Shown here piece by piece: positions 55,307 to 64,000 of a DNA stretch of 64,000 bases. This DNA is from Mytilus edulis (Eukaryota; Mollusca; Bivalvia; Mytilida; Mytilidae). The stretch is from contig NC_092356.1 in the NCBI RefSeq assembly GCF_963676685.1, positions 45,967,601-46,031,600 on the forward strand, given 5' to 3'. Position 1 is the stretch's first letter. Each line of letters opens with the position of its first letter. Made by a program: the position numbers and the translations under genes. A model generated the notes under the pieces. The model was not told the origin of the DNA and made no database searches. It saw only the letters and a list, made by a program, of their open reading frames with translations.

Positions 55307-55411
55307 CAGTATTACATGTTATTCCGGTATAACCCGTATCACATGTACAAGAGAATCCGATTTGAAGGTTTATACATTTTCCATGTCCACTGCATTGATT
55401 CGGTAAACAAT
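55307..55411 (-). CDS. EGF exon 1 of the 105-bp series, gene A
   Basis: The acceptor follows AACAG and the donor is GTATGT. It reads [22 protein letters not shown] and G-Y-T-G-I-T-C-N-T. It differs from gene B exon 874-978 mainly at L-Q-I versus L-I-A. Confidence 0.9.
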
Positions 55412-56590
55412 CTGTTTAAAAAAAAGAGAAAATAGTGAGATACTCATTCTACAAGTATACCGTTTATAAAAACGTTTACTTAAGGGTTATCATTACTCGT
55501 GTTTGCTCTTTTGAAATGGATTCAAGTATTGTATTATAATGCATATGATACATAGTTTTATCATAAGCATTTTCAGGGAAGTTTATTTCGTATCTTGCAA
55601 TTTCAGTACTATGGCACTAACTACGTGAGTGTCACATTTCGAATGAGTCATTACCTACTGACAAATGGTTAAAATAATAAAAAGAACCAATGCAATATAC
55701 ATTAAGAGTTTAAAACAAATCTTCAAACTGTAAACAGAATAAATGCATAACAAACCTAACAAAAAATCGACGAGAATCTCAGTGTTACTCAATATGATTT
55801 CAATATAGGAACACTAGTAAGCAACAATATAGGATTGTTGTTGAAACAAGTTAGACATATCTAATTCAATCAATAAAAAAAAAATCAACAGACTAAAAGA
55901 TATAAAAAAAAACCACCAGTATACAAAAAGTAACATAGACTTAGCAAAACTATCCCAACCAAACTCGTCGGTGATATCGTATGCTTTGGAAGGGTAAGTA
56001 GATCTTGGTATGTTGGACCCGTCGTGTTGTACATAAAAGTATTAATCCAGTGATCAGTGTCATTCGGTAGGTGGTTTTCGTGGAAAACATAGAAATAAGG
56101 ATATGATGGCCCGTATTTAAGTATTGTAAAGCTTCGAAACAATACCTATGTATGTACATTTAACGAGGAATTAAGAAATGATTGTAACGAAATTCCTGAC
56201 CACATATAACTATTGGTAAGTTGATTTCAAAATTTCACATAGACACGGGTTAACCTAACCAGTTGGACTTAAAAATCCAGGTTTAACCAACCATCGTCTA
56301 CATAAAATGTGTGTACCAAGTCAGGAATATGACTGTTGTGTTCCGTTCATTTTGTTGCTTTTTTTCAAATCGAGTGTATTTTTGTTAATACTTTTCCATA
56401 CAGGTTGTGAGGATTAAACCTGAGTGAAACATTCCAATGTGAACCTTCTGTTGTCAATTAAACTATAAGCCTGGTACCTTTGATACCAATTTATACCACT
56501 AGGTCGATGCCACTGCTGGTGGACGTTTCGTCCCCGAGTGTATCACCAGTCAAGTAGTCAGTACTTTGTTGTTGACGTGAACATGAATTA

Positions 56591-56798
56591 CTGTGGATTC
56601 ATTTATTTTCCTGGGTACCAATTTTTGTGGATTGATGAAAACTTGCATATTCGTGAATATGTAAATTCGTTGTTTTGGCAAATTCTGCATACAATTCTTT
56701 AGAAAATCTGTATTTCGTTGAACATTTAAATTCGTGGTTCCCCTGTTCCCACGAAATACACGTAAATTGGTATCCAACGAATATTATTGAATCCACAG
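56591..56798. mobile_element. MITE with TA target duplication, 208 bp
   Basis: The perfect 10-bp terminal inverted repeats CTGTGGATTC and GAATCCACAG are flanked by TA on both sides (56589-56590, 56799-56800). The uninterrupted retrozyme reads 'caattatatgg' at this place, so the empty site is known. Size and TA duplication point to a Tc1/mariner-type non-autonomous element. The ORFs at 56550-56941 across it are shadows. Confidence 0.85.
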
Positions 56799-56987
56799 TA
56801 TATGGTAATTTTATAAAAAAAAATTTGCAAAACTATGAACTAATTGAAATACTAAGTATTTATTATCCCAGGTATAGATTTACCTTTGTCGTTTTTGGCA
56901 CAACGTTAGGGTTTGTATGTCCTCAATGCTCTTCAAATTAATACTTTTTTGGATGTTTAACTTTTTATTTATTTAAGCGTCACTGAT

Positions 56988-57327
56988 ATTTAAAACATAT
57001 TATTTATAGTAGAATGGGAAACAAGTTATTGCAACTTATATTAATTCCTTTCCACTTTGATTGTGCGAGTGCTGCCTTGAAGTGGCATTAGCCAGCTCTT
57101 TTATTGAAATAAAAAAGGGTGTATTTCACGTGCAAGAGATATGGCTCTCTCTTAACACGGGTCAGTCATTTATCGTTCCCTTCCGACGGACTATCATCGC
57201 GACCATACTCGCAAATGGTGTCAAGGGATAGGCAAAAATTCAGTCCCTGAAATTCTTCCCCGGAGCTGGGATCTAATTAGGAAAGTTTGTGTTAGTAGAC
57301 TGATGTACTTACTACAACACCACGGCT
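56988..57327 (-). repeat. tRNA-derived SINE inserted in a hammerhead, with target duplication
   Basis: The flanks are AGCGTCACTGAT (56976-56987) and AGCGTCACTAAT (57328-57339), a 12-bp target site duplication with one later mismatch. Body and orientation are as in 2571-2893. The insertion point lies inside the CTGATGA core. Confidence 0.85.
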
Positions 57328-57937
57328 AGCGTCACTAATGAGTCTTATGTAGACGAAACACGCGTCTGGTGTATCAAATTTTAAGCTTGGTACCTTTGAT
57401 TGATATTAACATAAACAGAGATAGTAAAGAATACTGTTTTAACAGCTTTACAAAATGAACAGTATTTTTTCCTTTTTATAAAACAATTAAGATTGTTGGC
57501 TATATATTTGTAATTAGTTAAGAATGCTGACAGAGTGACAGAGATTTTATATTTTGTCATTCAAATCAAATGTGTTAAATTTGATAATTATAAGGTTGAA
57601 GATGATTAAATTGTATTCTGTTTTGTGTGAAACATGTTATGCACACCAAATTCATTCAATTAAACAAGTTATTGTTTATCCATCATCATTTGTAATTTTC
57701 CTTATTGCCCTCATGGCGTTTTTTGCTTTCTTGAAAGCATATTTCATGCAACTACTCTTCCTTTCTGACATGATATCGTATTTAATTTTTAATTTCACTA
57801 ATGAAATTAAAATTGCTTGAAATCTTTTAATTTCATTATGTTTTCATTTGTTTCTTTCACGGAGAAATAAAAGCGATTTTAACTCAAAGATAAATATTTA
57901 TTACATGTATAATTCTGATATAGATTATTCCACTCAC

Positions 57938-58033
57938 GTTCACATGGTAACCACTGGTTATTATTCGGACAGTAGCAGACTCCTTTTACGCAGTATCCGC
58001 CTTTCATGCATGACACATTATGGCAAGGATCAT
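57938..58033 (-). CDS. EGF-like exon (96 bp, phase 1-1), gene A
   Basis: The acceptor follows TGACCAG and the donor is GTGAGT. It reads D-D-P-C-H-N-V-S-C-M-K-G-G-Y-C-V-K-G-V-C-Y-C and N-N-Q-W-L-P-C-E. Paralogue 3489-3584. The aligned intron sequence beyond both splice sites is also conserved. Confidence 0.9.
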
Positions 58034-58224
58034 CTGGTCAAAGATAGATATATTCGTTTAGTTTTTGGTTATTTGCTTTAAATATTTGTTTCGTTTGTTG
58101 GTTATTTCGTTATCATATGAATGTTACAGTTAGTAAACTTCGTCCTCAGTCAACATACTTCTTTCAGTTCAGTATATCATTGTATCGACCGCACAAAAAT
58201 GCTTAAATTGTATAGTATTACTTT

Positions 58225-58905
58225 ATAAAAGGGGCGAAGGATACCAGAGGGACAGTCAAACTCGGAAATCGAAAATAAACTGACAACGCCATGGCTAAAA
58301 AATAAAAATAGAAACAGACAAATAATAGTACAAAATACACAACATAGAAAACAAAAGAATAAGCAATACAAACTCTAACACAAAAATGGGGTGATCTCAA
58401 GTTAGAAGGGTAAGAAAATCCTGCTTCACATGTGGCATTCGTCGTGTTGCTCATGATATTACGAACCCGGTAAATGGTCTTATTCGGTAGGTCAGATTCG
58501 TGGTAAAAAGGAAAGTGAATGGAAGTTTCGACATAAGGAACGTATCAGATATCATCTGTGAAACGGTTATTCCATAACGGCCAACAAACTCGTGATGGCG
58601 TCTCTAAAATTTACGAATTGATGATTTTAACTTCACCATTTCGTACTCTTGTTTAAATAGCTTCATTGTGAGCAGCAACCACCTATCTTGGATATCATGA
58701 TAGGAAATACAAGTCCGCTAATATTGTATCAATTGGTAGATTTATACTCCGTATGCAGGCGCTGCTGCTACATTGAAAAGAAAAGTTCCCAATTGGGAAG
58801 CTGAAATCATCTCTTTTGTCGCAAAGTTTTGTTTTTAACTGACCATCAATGTCAATTTCTAGATGTAAGTCAAGATATGGGGCAGACTAAACTGTATCTG
58901 TTGTC
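58225..58905 (-). mobile_element. Penelope-like element, 3' ORF fragment and tail
   Basis: Minus reading from 58905 gives P-Y-L-D-L-H-L-E-I-D, then L-C-D-K-R-D-D-F, and later pieces of the thumb with several breaks. The tail (58225-58480: 'gacaacgccatggctaaaa', 'gtgatctcaag', 'tcgtgttgctcatg') follows. It is absent at the corresponding place in the left block (3.7-4.1 kb), so it inserted after the duplication or was deleted there. Confidence 0.75.
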
Positions 58906-59838
58906 ACCCTTATCTCTCTCTTTAAACTGATTCTAATAAAGGGGACATTGCCAATTGAAATGTCAGTGTTTTAATTTTGGAACCTCTTGATGAATTTACC
59001 TTGGAATTCGGTAATTTTTCTTATACTTGTTCGTACACATATTTGTTTTCGGTCCATTAGTGTAGTTTAAATAAGACCATTGTTTTTTTTTCCGGTGAAT
59101 TTGTTTCGCAATTTTCATACACTGTAATGGACCAACAACATTACTGCAAATAAAATCGAATATGCGTTCCTTTTGTCGCTAATTGTATCAAATACATGTT
59201 ATTACGCAATACTGATATGAATTCTTTTAATTATATATAAAAAAAAATATTAAGCCTCCTACACATATTCTGATGCGCTAAACCAATAACGATGAATGAT
59301 AAAGTGTCGCAAATTCAATATTGGTCGTGCCGAAATCGCGGACTTAAATTTGTTCTTTCAAAGGTTGATACTGCTAAAGATTATTTTATTGTTTCTTGTG
59401 AATTTTTTAATGCATATAGTATGCACGTATCTATGTTTTGATGTCCGTTTTGTTTACACTTGCTTTTGTCCACCATCATTTATAATTTCCCTTATTTTCT
59501 TCATGGTATATCATTCTTTAAAGTGCAAATGTCATGCACCTAGTATGCATGATATAGATACTTGGGCATTATAAATAATTATAAATTGGAGAGATAGAGA
59601 GTTGTTATAGAGTTGCATTCATCAAGTGCTTAGTCGTTCACCATTTTATTGGCGTAGCTTATTGGGAATTATTTTATTTTACTCATATCATAACAATATT
59701 CTGAAACTATTTTAATGTATAATGCATTCATATAATCAGGTTATTTTTGTCACCGATTTGTTAGAACTAGATGCACCTCTCAAAACAGATAGTTCCAATA
59801 TATATATATATAACTCTGATATAGATTATTGTACTCAC

Positions 59839-59934
59839 TTTCACATATCTCCCACTGATTATTAGGGTGACAATAGCAAACTCCATATAAACAATATCCT
59901 CCTCTTGTGCATGAAACACCATGACAAGGATCGT
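59839..59934 (-). CDS. EGF-like exon (96 bp, phase 1-1) present only in gene A
   Basis: The acceptor follows TTTATCAG and the donor is GTGAGT. It reads D-D-P-C-H-G-V-S-C-T-R-G-G-Y-C-L-Y-G-V-C-Y-C-H and N-N-Q-W-E-I-C-E. It is a sister of 57938-58033 (same length, same phase), so it arose by exon duplication. No counterpart was found between 3584 and 4849 in gene B, which therefore lost it or never had it. Confidence 0.88.
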
Positions 59935-59999
59935 CTGATAAAACAATAATATGTTTTGGTTTAAGTTATTTTGTTTTTTTGTATGTTCTTTGTTTTGTG

Positions 60000-61034
60000 T
60001 TTTTTTTGTGTGTGTAAAAATATGAATATAAGTATTATTGTATGAATACCAGTATATGAAACATAGATAAAACTATATAAAAGCACTTGCATCTGCAACC
60101 ATTGTATTGTATACATTAGTATGACTCATTACCAATTCATTGAGTGTCCGCCTGCCATGTCATTTTATCATATAAAAACTACATTGAACAAAATCAAACA
60201 ATGATAATAAATATATTATATAAATTATTTTAAGCACACAACCATCACAAACTTGAATTGAAAATCAAAATAAAATGAAATGAAAAATAAAAAAAAAGAA
60301 AATATGAATTTTATGGTCGACGGAAGATGATGTTGATCTGAGATCGGAACAAGTTTACATCTGATGTCTGTCATACTTCCTTAAAAGATCTTTTATAAAT
60401 ATGTCCGTTTGTTTTCTCAGTTTAATTGTTTCACATTTTTCATTTTGGGGTCTTTTAAATCCGACTATACACTATTCTGTTTTTTTATACAGTTGCCTAT
60501 TATTACTTATACCCATTTGGGATTAGTTGGATTGTGGATAGTTTTCACATTTGCTTTTATACCACATCCATCTTGTTCTTTATTTTTCTCTATGTATCAA
60601 TTAAAAATGATTTTGGGAATTGAAACAATATGGTAGAAATTAACAAACGGATGTGCAAATCTGAATTCAGCAGGGAAAGACAGAATAAAAGTCAAATGTG
60701 TCGATATTCGTCTTCTGAATAATGGCTTATACTCACTATATGTTTATGCGTCCATACATGCTTTGAGTATGATAAACAAGATACATTTAGTTTTAATGTC
60801 ATCGATTTTCATTTTCGGAATAACAACTTATGCTTCACTTATTAAAACAAAACTCATTTGCAGATTTTGTTATATATTCATATGAGGATATATTTATCAT
60901 GATAAAATATTTATTTTTTGGGAAAGAAATCATGAACCACACCCTATCGTGATACAAAAAAAGAAAAATATTGTTCATGAAAGACGCAAGACATATGCTC
61001 GATAGTCATTTTTGTAACTTTTTTTTTGGATCAA
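60000..61034. other. Intron of gene A, duplicated block sequence
   Basis: 60500-61000 matches 4130-4600 of the left block ('tggtagaaattaacaaacggatgtgc'). No exon lies inside. Confidence 0.45.
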
Positions 61035-61275
61035 TTACTGGGATCAACCTGCCATTTTTTCTTAAAAGTCAGGAAAATGGCAGTTATTAACTTGCAGTTC
61101 GTTTTTATGTGAGTTGCATCGTCGTTTGTTTTTTGTTACACTTCAGTGTTTCTGTTGAATCGTTGTTTTCCTATTTTAGTTGATGTGTTTAGCTAATATA
61201 GTTGATGTGTTTTGCTATTATAGTTGATGTGTTTCCCTCGGTTTTAGGTTGTGACCTGGATTTGTTTTCTCTCAA
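61035..61275 (+). repeat. R2 repeat fragment with triplicated 'gttgatgtgtt' motif
   Basis: Counterpart of 4640-4795. It contains three copies of 'atagttgatgtgttt' type text between 61175 and 61225, a local expansion missing on the left. Confidence 0.55.
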
Positions 61276-61307
61276 TCGATTTATATCACTTTCGAACATT
61301 TACTTAC

Positions 61308-61406
61308 AGTTTTGACACTGATCACCTGAAAATCCAGTTGTACAAGAGCAATGTCCGGCATTACAAGATCCTCCATTTTTACAAATTATACCAGCACATG
61401 TATCAT
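61308..61406 (-). CDS. EGF-like exon (99 bp, phase 1-1), gene A
   Basis: The acceptor follows GTTTTAG and the donor is GTAAGT. It reads D-D-T-C-A-G-I-I-C-K-N-G-G-S-C-N-A-G-H-C and C-T-T-G-F-S-G-D-Q-C. Paralogue 4849-4947. Confidence 0.9.
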
Positions 61407-61658
61407 CTAAAACACGATATAAACTTAGTTGATATTTATTAAAGAGAACAGATATCATGCATACAACTATAAGGTATTAAATTAGACGTTTTAACGCAAC
61501 AGGAACGCTAGTGATGGACAAAAGAACAAACAAACAGAATTCAAAGATCAAGAGTGAAAAAATTACACAAAATTGAAAAATATGTATACTTGCAGATAAA
61601 ACATCAAATAAATGTAATGAACCATAATTCTCATGATAGTAATTATATAATACGTTAC

Positions 61659-61736
61659 CTGTATTTTTTCCAAAAACACAAAATCCATACACACAAAATC
61701 CACCATTGTGACACACCTTGTTGTGACATGGATCCC
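61659..61736 (-). CDS. Half-EGF exon (78 bp, phase 1-1), gene A
   Basis: The acceptor is TTTTCTTGAG and the donor GTAACG. The exon starts with GG, so the split codon is Gly rather than Asp (G-D-P-C-H-N-K-V-C). It ends V-F-G-K-N-T, with the fifth cysteine replaced by Phe and the sixth missing, as in 5216-5293. Confidence 0.82.
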
Positions 61737-61784
61737 CTCAAGAAAATAAAAGAAGTATAAAATATTCATATAGATATAAAATGG

Positions 61785-61945
61785 AAAATGGAAATGGGGA
61801 ATGTGTCAAAGAGACAACAACCAGACCATAGAGCAGACAACAGCCGAAGGTCACCAATAGGTCTCTAATGCAGCGAGAAACTCCCGCATCCAGATGCATC
61901 CTTCAGCTGGCCCCTAAACAAATGTGTTTACTAGTTCAGTGAAAT
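61785..61945 (+). repeat. Mussel repeat R1, partial copy
   Basis: The text 'aaatggggaatgtgtcaaagagac...ggtcaccaatag...ccttcagctggccccta...actagttcag' matches 29020-29150. Absent from the left block, so a later insertion. Confidence 0.7.
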
Positions 61946-62700
61946 ATACATCTCTTATGCAGATGGTGAGTATTTGTTAAAGTTATAATTATGTGAGATA
62001 ATGATGTTAGTTTATTTGTTTTGTGTTAATTGAACATTTTTATTAGATTGGTTCAAATGAATTAAATTGATTTCTCAGTTTGAAAATTATTTTCATTTCT
62101 TTGACGTCATACAACAATAGTTGTTGTTAAGTCTTTCTCGATGAAATCGCATCAAAGCAAATTGTGATTGTGTAGAAAAAGATATAGTTCACTACTTTTT
62201 TCTGCATTAATCCCATTAAAAAGATTCATTATAAATGTAATAAAAACAATAACTTTAAAATTAAAACATAGGAAAACTCGTGATCACTGTAAATAATAAC
62301 GCTGGCTGAATATACTAATCATGTATTTGAAAAGGCAATTTTGCAGGCAAATGGTGATGATATTTAGTCAATCATTTTGACGACCGGACTATATACTCTT
62401 TTCGGTACACAGTTGATAATTTTCGATTTCAGTAGAGATATCAATATCTAGAGAGAAATAAACCGTTGGTTCATAACCTATGCATACGAGTTTCAACTCT
62501 CCATTGTTACGATTTTCCAATAATTTCTCCATCTGATTGAATTAGAAGTTGTTCCTGTGTAATGATAATTGCTCCTTATTCCCGTTATTATGTTGATTAA
62601 TACATGTAAACATAAGGAAAGCAGCAGCCGCCTGTATGTATATTTGTATATAATTATCCTTGTTATTCTATATTTGCATGAAATATTAAATTTGAATTTG
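61946..62700. other. Intron of gene A, duplicated block sequence
   Basis: 62290-62640 matches 6020-6660 of the left block in scattered pieces ('cgctggctgaatatactaatca', 'gccgcctgtatgtatatttg'). No exon is seen. Confidence 0.4.
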
Positions 62701-62706
62701 ACTTAC

Positions 62707-62785
62707 ATTTTCCACAATGTGGACCGTAGTACTGGGGTTTACAAACACAGTTGCCATCTTCACAATGTCCACCATGCAGACAAAA
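62707..62785 (-). pseudogene. Decayed EGF exon of gene A
   Basis: An intact GTAAGT donor ends a frame F-C-L-H-G-G-H-C-E-D-G-N-C-V-C-K-P and Y-Y-G-P-H-C-G-K with five of six EGF cysteines. Upstream of the second cysteine there is no AG acceptor before an in-frame TGA, so the exon start and first cysteine are lost. The left block has lost the whole exon (6700 region replaced by a retrozyme). In gene A it is therefore probably skipped. Confidence 0.65.
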
Positions 62786-62949
62786 TTGAGTAATTCAAGC
62801 CAAACCACCTATGGATATAATATTTTGTAAGTTTTAAAAGATTTTATAAAAGGAAGCTTACCATGAACAATGTTTTATAAAAGAATGCTTACCATGAACA
62901 ATGTTAATGACGGTCCCCTGGTATCTTTCGTCCCTCTTTTACAGTTGGT

Positions 62950-63483
62950 GTCTTATTTTCAATTTTCAAACAATGTATATGGAAGAAAGCATGTTCATAA
63001 CGCCAATAGATGACTTTGCTTTGTGGGAATAGAATCATTTAAGAATATTCGACACAAAATATATGATATGAAATATTTTTCAAGTAAAATAAATGCTTTA
63101 CAAAACACGAAGCTATTTTATGTAGTTCAGAATAAAAAATTAAAGTTTACTACGCCCGTTATATTATGTTTAAGTTTGACAACTGTTATTATATAATCAT
63201 ACCATCAAGCAAAAACCTCTTCTCTTTCACATTTACACCTGCAAATGTAAAAGTAGAATACAGCTGGGGTGTGTAATTTTCCCCACCTCTTGTTTTGTCA
63301 TTTGTACTGCCAATTTATACTTTATGTATTGATGGTCAGTATCTTTGGATTAAATCAACAATTAAAACATTGAATGTTTAATACAAATATGAATGACACT
63401 GAATTTATTATAAAAGTATATGTTTTCTGATTTCATACATATGTTTGTACTTTATTTGGATTTTTTTTGACTTTTTCGGATTC
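62950..63483. other. Intron of gene A, nothing recognised
   Basis: Only an orphan PLE-tail scrap (62905-62945, 'ctggtatctttcgtccctcttttac') lies at the left border. Confidence 0.4.
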
Positions 63484-63530
63484 GAGCGTCACTGATGAGT
63501 CTTTTGTAGACGAAACGAGGCGTATAGAGT
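63484..63530 (+). ncRNA. Hammerhead remnant, solo
   Basis: GCGTCA-CTGATGA-GTCTTTTGTAGAC-GAAAC is intact, followed by GAGGCGTATAG, so stem III and the GTC triplet are lost. A short piece of retrozyme body ('gtttgtactttatttgg') precedes it. Confidence 0.75.
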
Positions 63531-63708
63531 AAATACAAGTTTAATCCTTGTATCTAAGATGCGTTTATGCATTATATATAGATAGTAGGAAAATTATCAC
63601 TTTCTTTTTTTTACACTGGTTGGTAATAGACAAAACCTAAAGACAAAAACCGAATTCTGTTAATCGACACATTTTATATATTTTTTTTTGCTGTTTACTT
63701 TTGCTTAC

Positions 63709-63775
63709 CGCAACAGTTGTTTTCACAGAAGCCATCTTTCCGTCGTACCCATATTTGCGTTTTAACATCAAAGTT
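63709..63775 (-). CDS. Second coding exon of gene A (67 bp, phase 0-1)
   Basis: The acceptor follows TTTACAG and the donor is GTAAGC. It reads N-F-D-V-K-T-Q-I-W-V-R-R-K-D-G-F-C-E-N-N, C-C and one base of Gly. Paralogue 8555-8621, identical in length and borders. The signal-peptide exon must lie to the right of 64000. Confidence 0.85.
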
Positions 63776-63841
63776 CTGTAAATCAAGTAAACATTTGAGT
63801 CAGGAAACTAGTTTGCATATTCTTGATTTCTTGATAACTTG

Positions 63842-64000
63842 CTTGCTTGATTGATAGTTGGTGTTTTGCCGCTGCTTTGAAGCGCCACTTTTGTGCTATT
63901 TCGTGACGGCAAGTTTTTATTGATGGAGGAAGCCAGAGTGCCGAGAAAACCACTGAGCTTCGATAGAAAAATTTGCAATCCTAGTCAATTAGGATTGGAG
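63842..64000 (-). repeat. tRNA-headed mollusc SINE, cut by window end
   Basis: The text 'gttggtgttttgccgctgctttgaagcgcc', 'gcaagtttttattgatggaggaagcc', 'gcaatcctagtcaattaggattggag' is the body of the SINE at 8698-8958, at the same position relative to the 67-bp exon. It therefore inserted before the duplication. Confidence 0.72.

Larger units (their letters stand above)
56440..57400 (+). ncRNA. Retrozyme copy broken by a MITE and a SINE
   Basis: Retrozyme text runs 56460-56590 ('accactaggtcgatgccactgctgg', 'tttcgtccccgag'), is interrupted by the MITE 56591-56798, resumes ('tatggtaattttataaa', 'tttttggcacaacg') and is interrupted again inside the hammerhead by the SINE 56988-57327. The ribozyme remainder at 57328-57372 has CTAATGAG (G5 changed) with stem II, GAAA and ACACGCGTC intact. 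Inactive as it stands. Confidence 0.8.
54760..64000. repeat. Right block of the segmental duplication (partner 1-8960)
   Basis: Starting near 54790 ('aaaatgtagtgggatttaaacg', partner at about 34) exons, introns and older repeats follow in the same order as in 1-8960, through to the SINE at the right edge. Offsets drift from about 54770 to 55150, caused by insertions in either copy. Exons are more conserved than introns. Differences include loss of two EGF exons on the left, the minisatellite at 1120 and the MITE at 56591. Confidence 0.9.

Overview
This window is nuclear genomic DNA of a bivalve, most probably a Mytilus-type mussel. It is AT-rich and intron-dominated, and every convincing coding segment is a short exon with GT-AG borders. 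The intergenic and intronic DNA is packed with interspersed repeats I recognise as mussel or mollusc families. No bacterial-style gene, operon, rRNA or CRISPR array is present. Almost all host exons lie on the minus strand.

Host genes. Two tandem paralogues of one secreted, cysteine-rich, EGF-repeat gene occupy the two ends. Gene B (about 10.4 kb down to the left edge) starts with a signal-peptide exon (10199-10429), followed by a 67-bp cysteine exon, EGF exons and a 9-bp microexon. Gene A (right edge down to at least 41.1 kb) repeats this layout and continues it. Five 105-bp EGF exons are each followed by a 9-bp microexon, a sixth by a 9- or 33-bp exon, then come a 36-bp linker exon and two exons (41554-41711, 41094-41207) of a cysteine-rich C-terminal domain I do not recognise. 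Nearly all borders are phase 1, so any unit can be skipped or duplicated without a frameshift. The 5' ends of both genes, with their introns, form a segmental duplication (about 1-8960 versus 54760-64000). Two ShKT-domain exons (16.6 and 17.7 kb) and a short unrecognised cysteine-containing gene segment (20.6-21.3 kb) lie between the paralogues. They may be the 3' end of gene A or separate genes.

Mobile DNA. (i) Copies of a roughly 355-bp repeat carry a hammerhead ribozyme core and form two tandem arrays (43.4-44.1 kb, 51.1-51.95 kb) plus about seven solo or broken copies. These look like metazoan retrozymes. (ii) Penelope-like (PLE) reverse-transcriptase fragments and 3' tails recur at 18.5, 31.5-32.2, 33.3-33.7, 47.9-48.8 and 58.2-58.9 kb. 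(iii) A DIRS-type tyrosine-recombinase retrotransposon (34681-40068) keeps complete terminal and internal complementary regions around a decayed coding part. (iv) An element with about 140-bp imperfect inverted repeats (21.87-25.5 kb) surrounds a dead gene of a widespread invertebrate family with acidic, PIN-like nuclease motifs. (v) There are also a gypsy pol fragment joined to PLE sequence, tRNA-derived SINEs, a TA-flanked MITE, microsatellites and minisatellites.

How it fits together. The window is one EGF-gene cluster that grew by exon and gene duplication and whose introns serve as landing sites for retroelements. The most unusual features are the EGF/9-nt-microexon alternation, the hammerhead retrozymes, the trans-mobilised-looking DIRS element and the inverted-repeat element around the PIN-like pseudogene.
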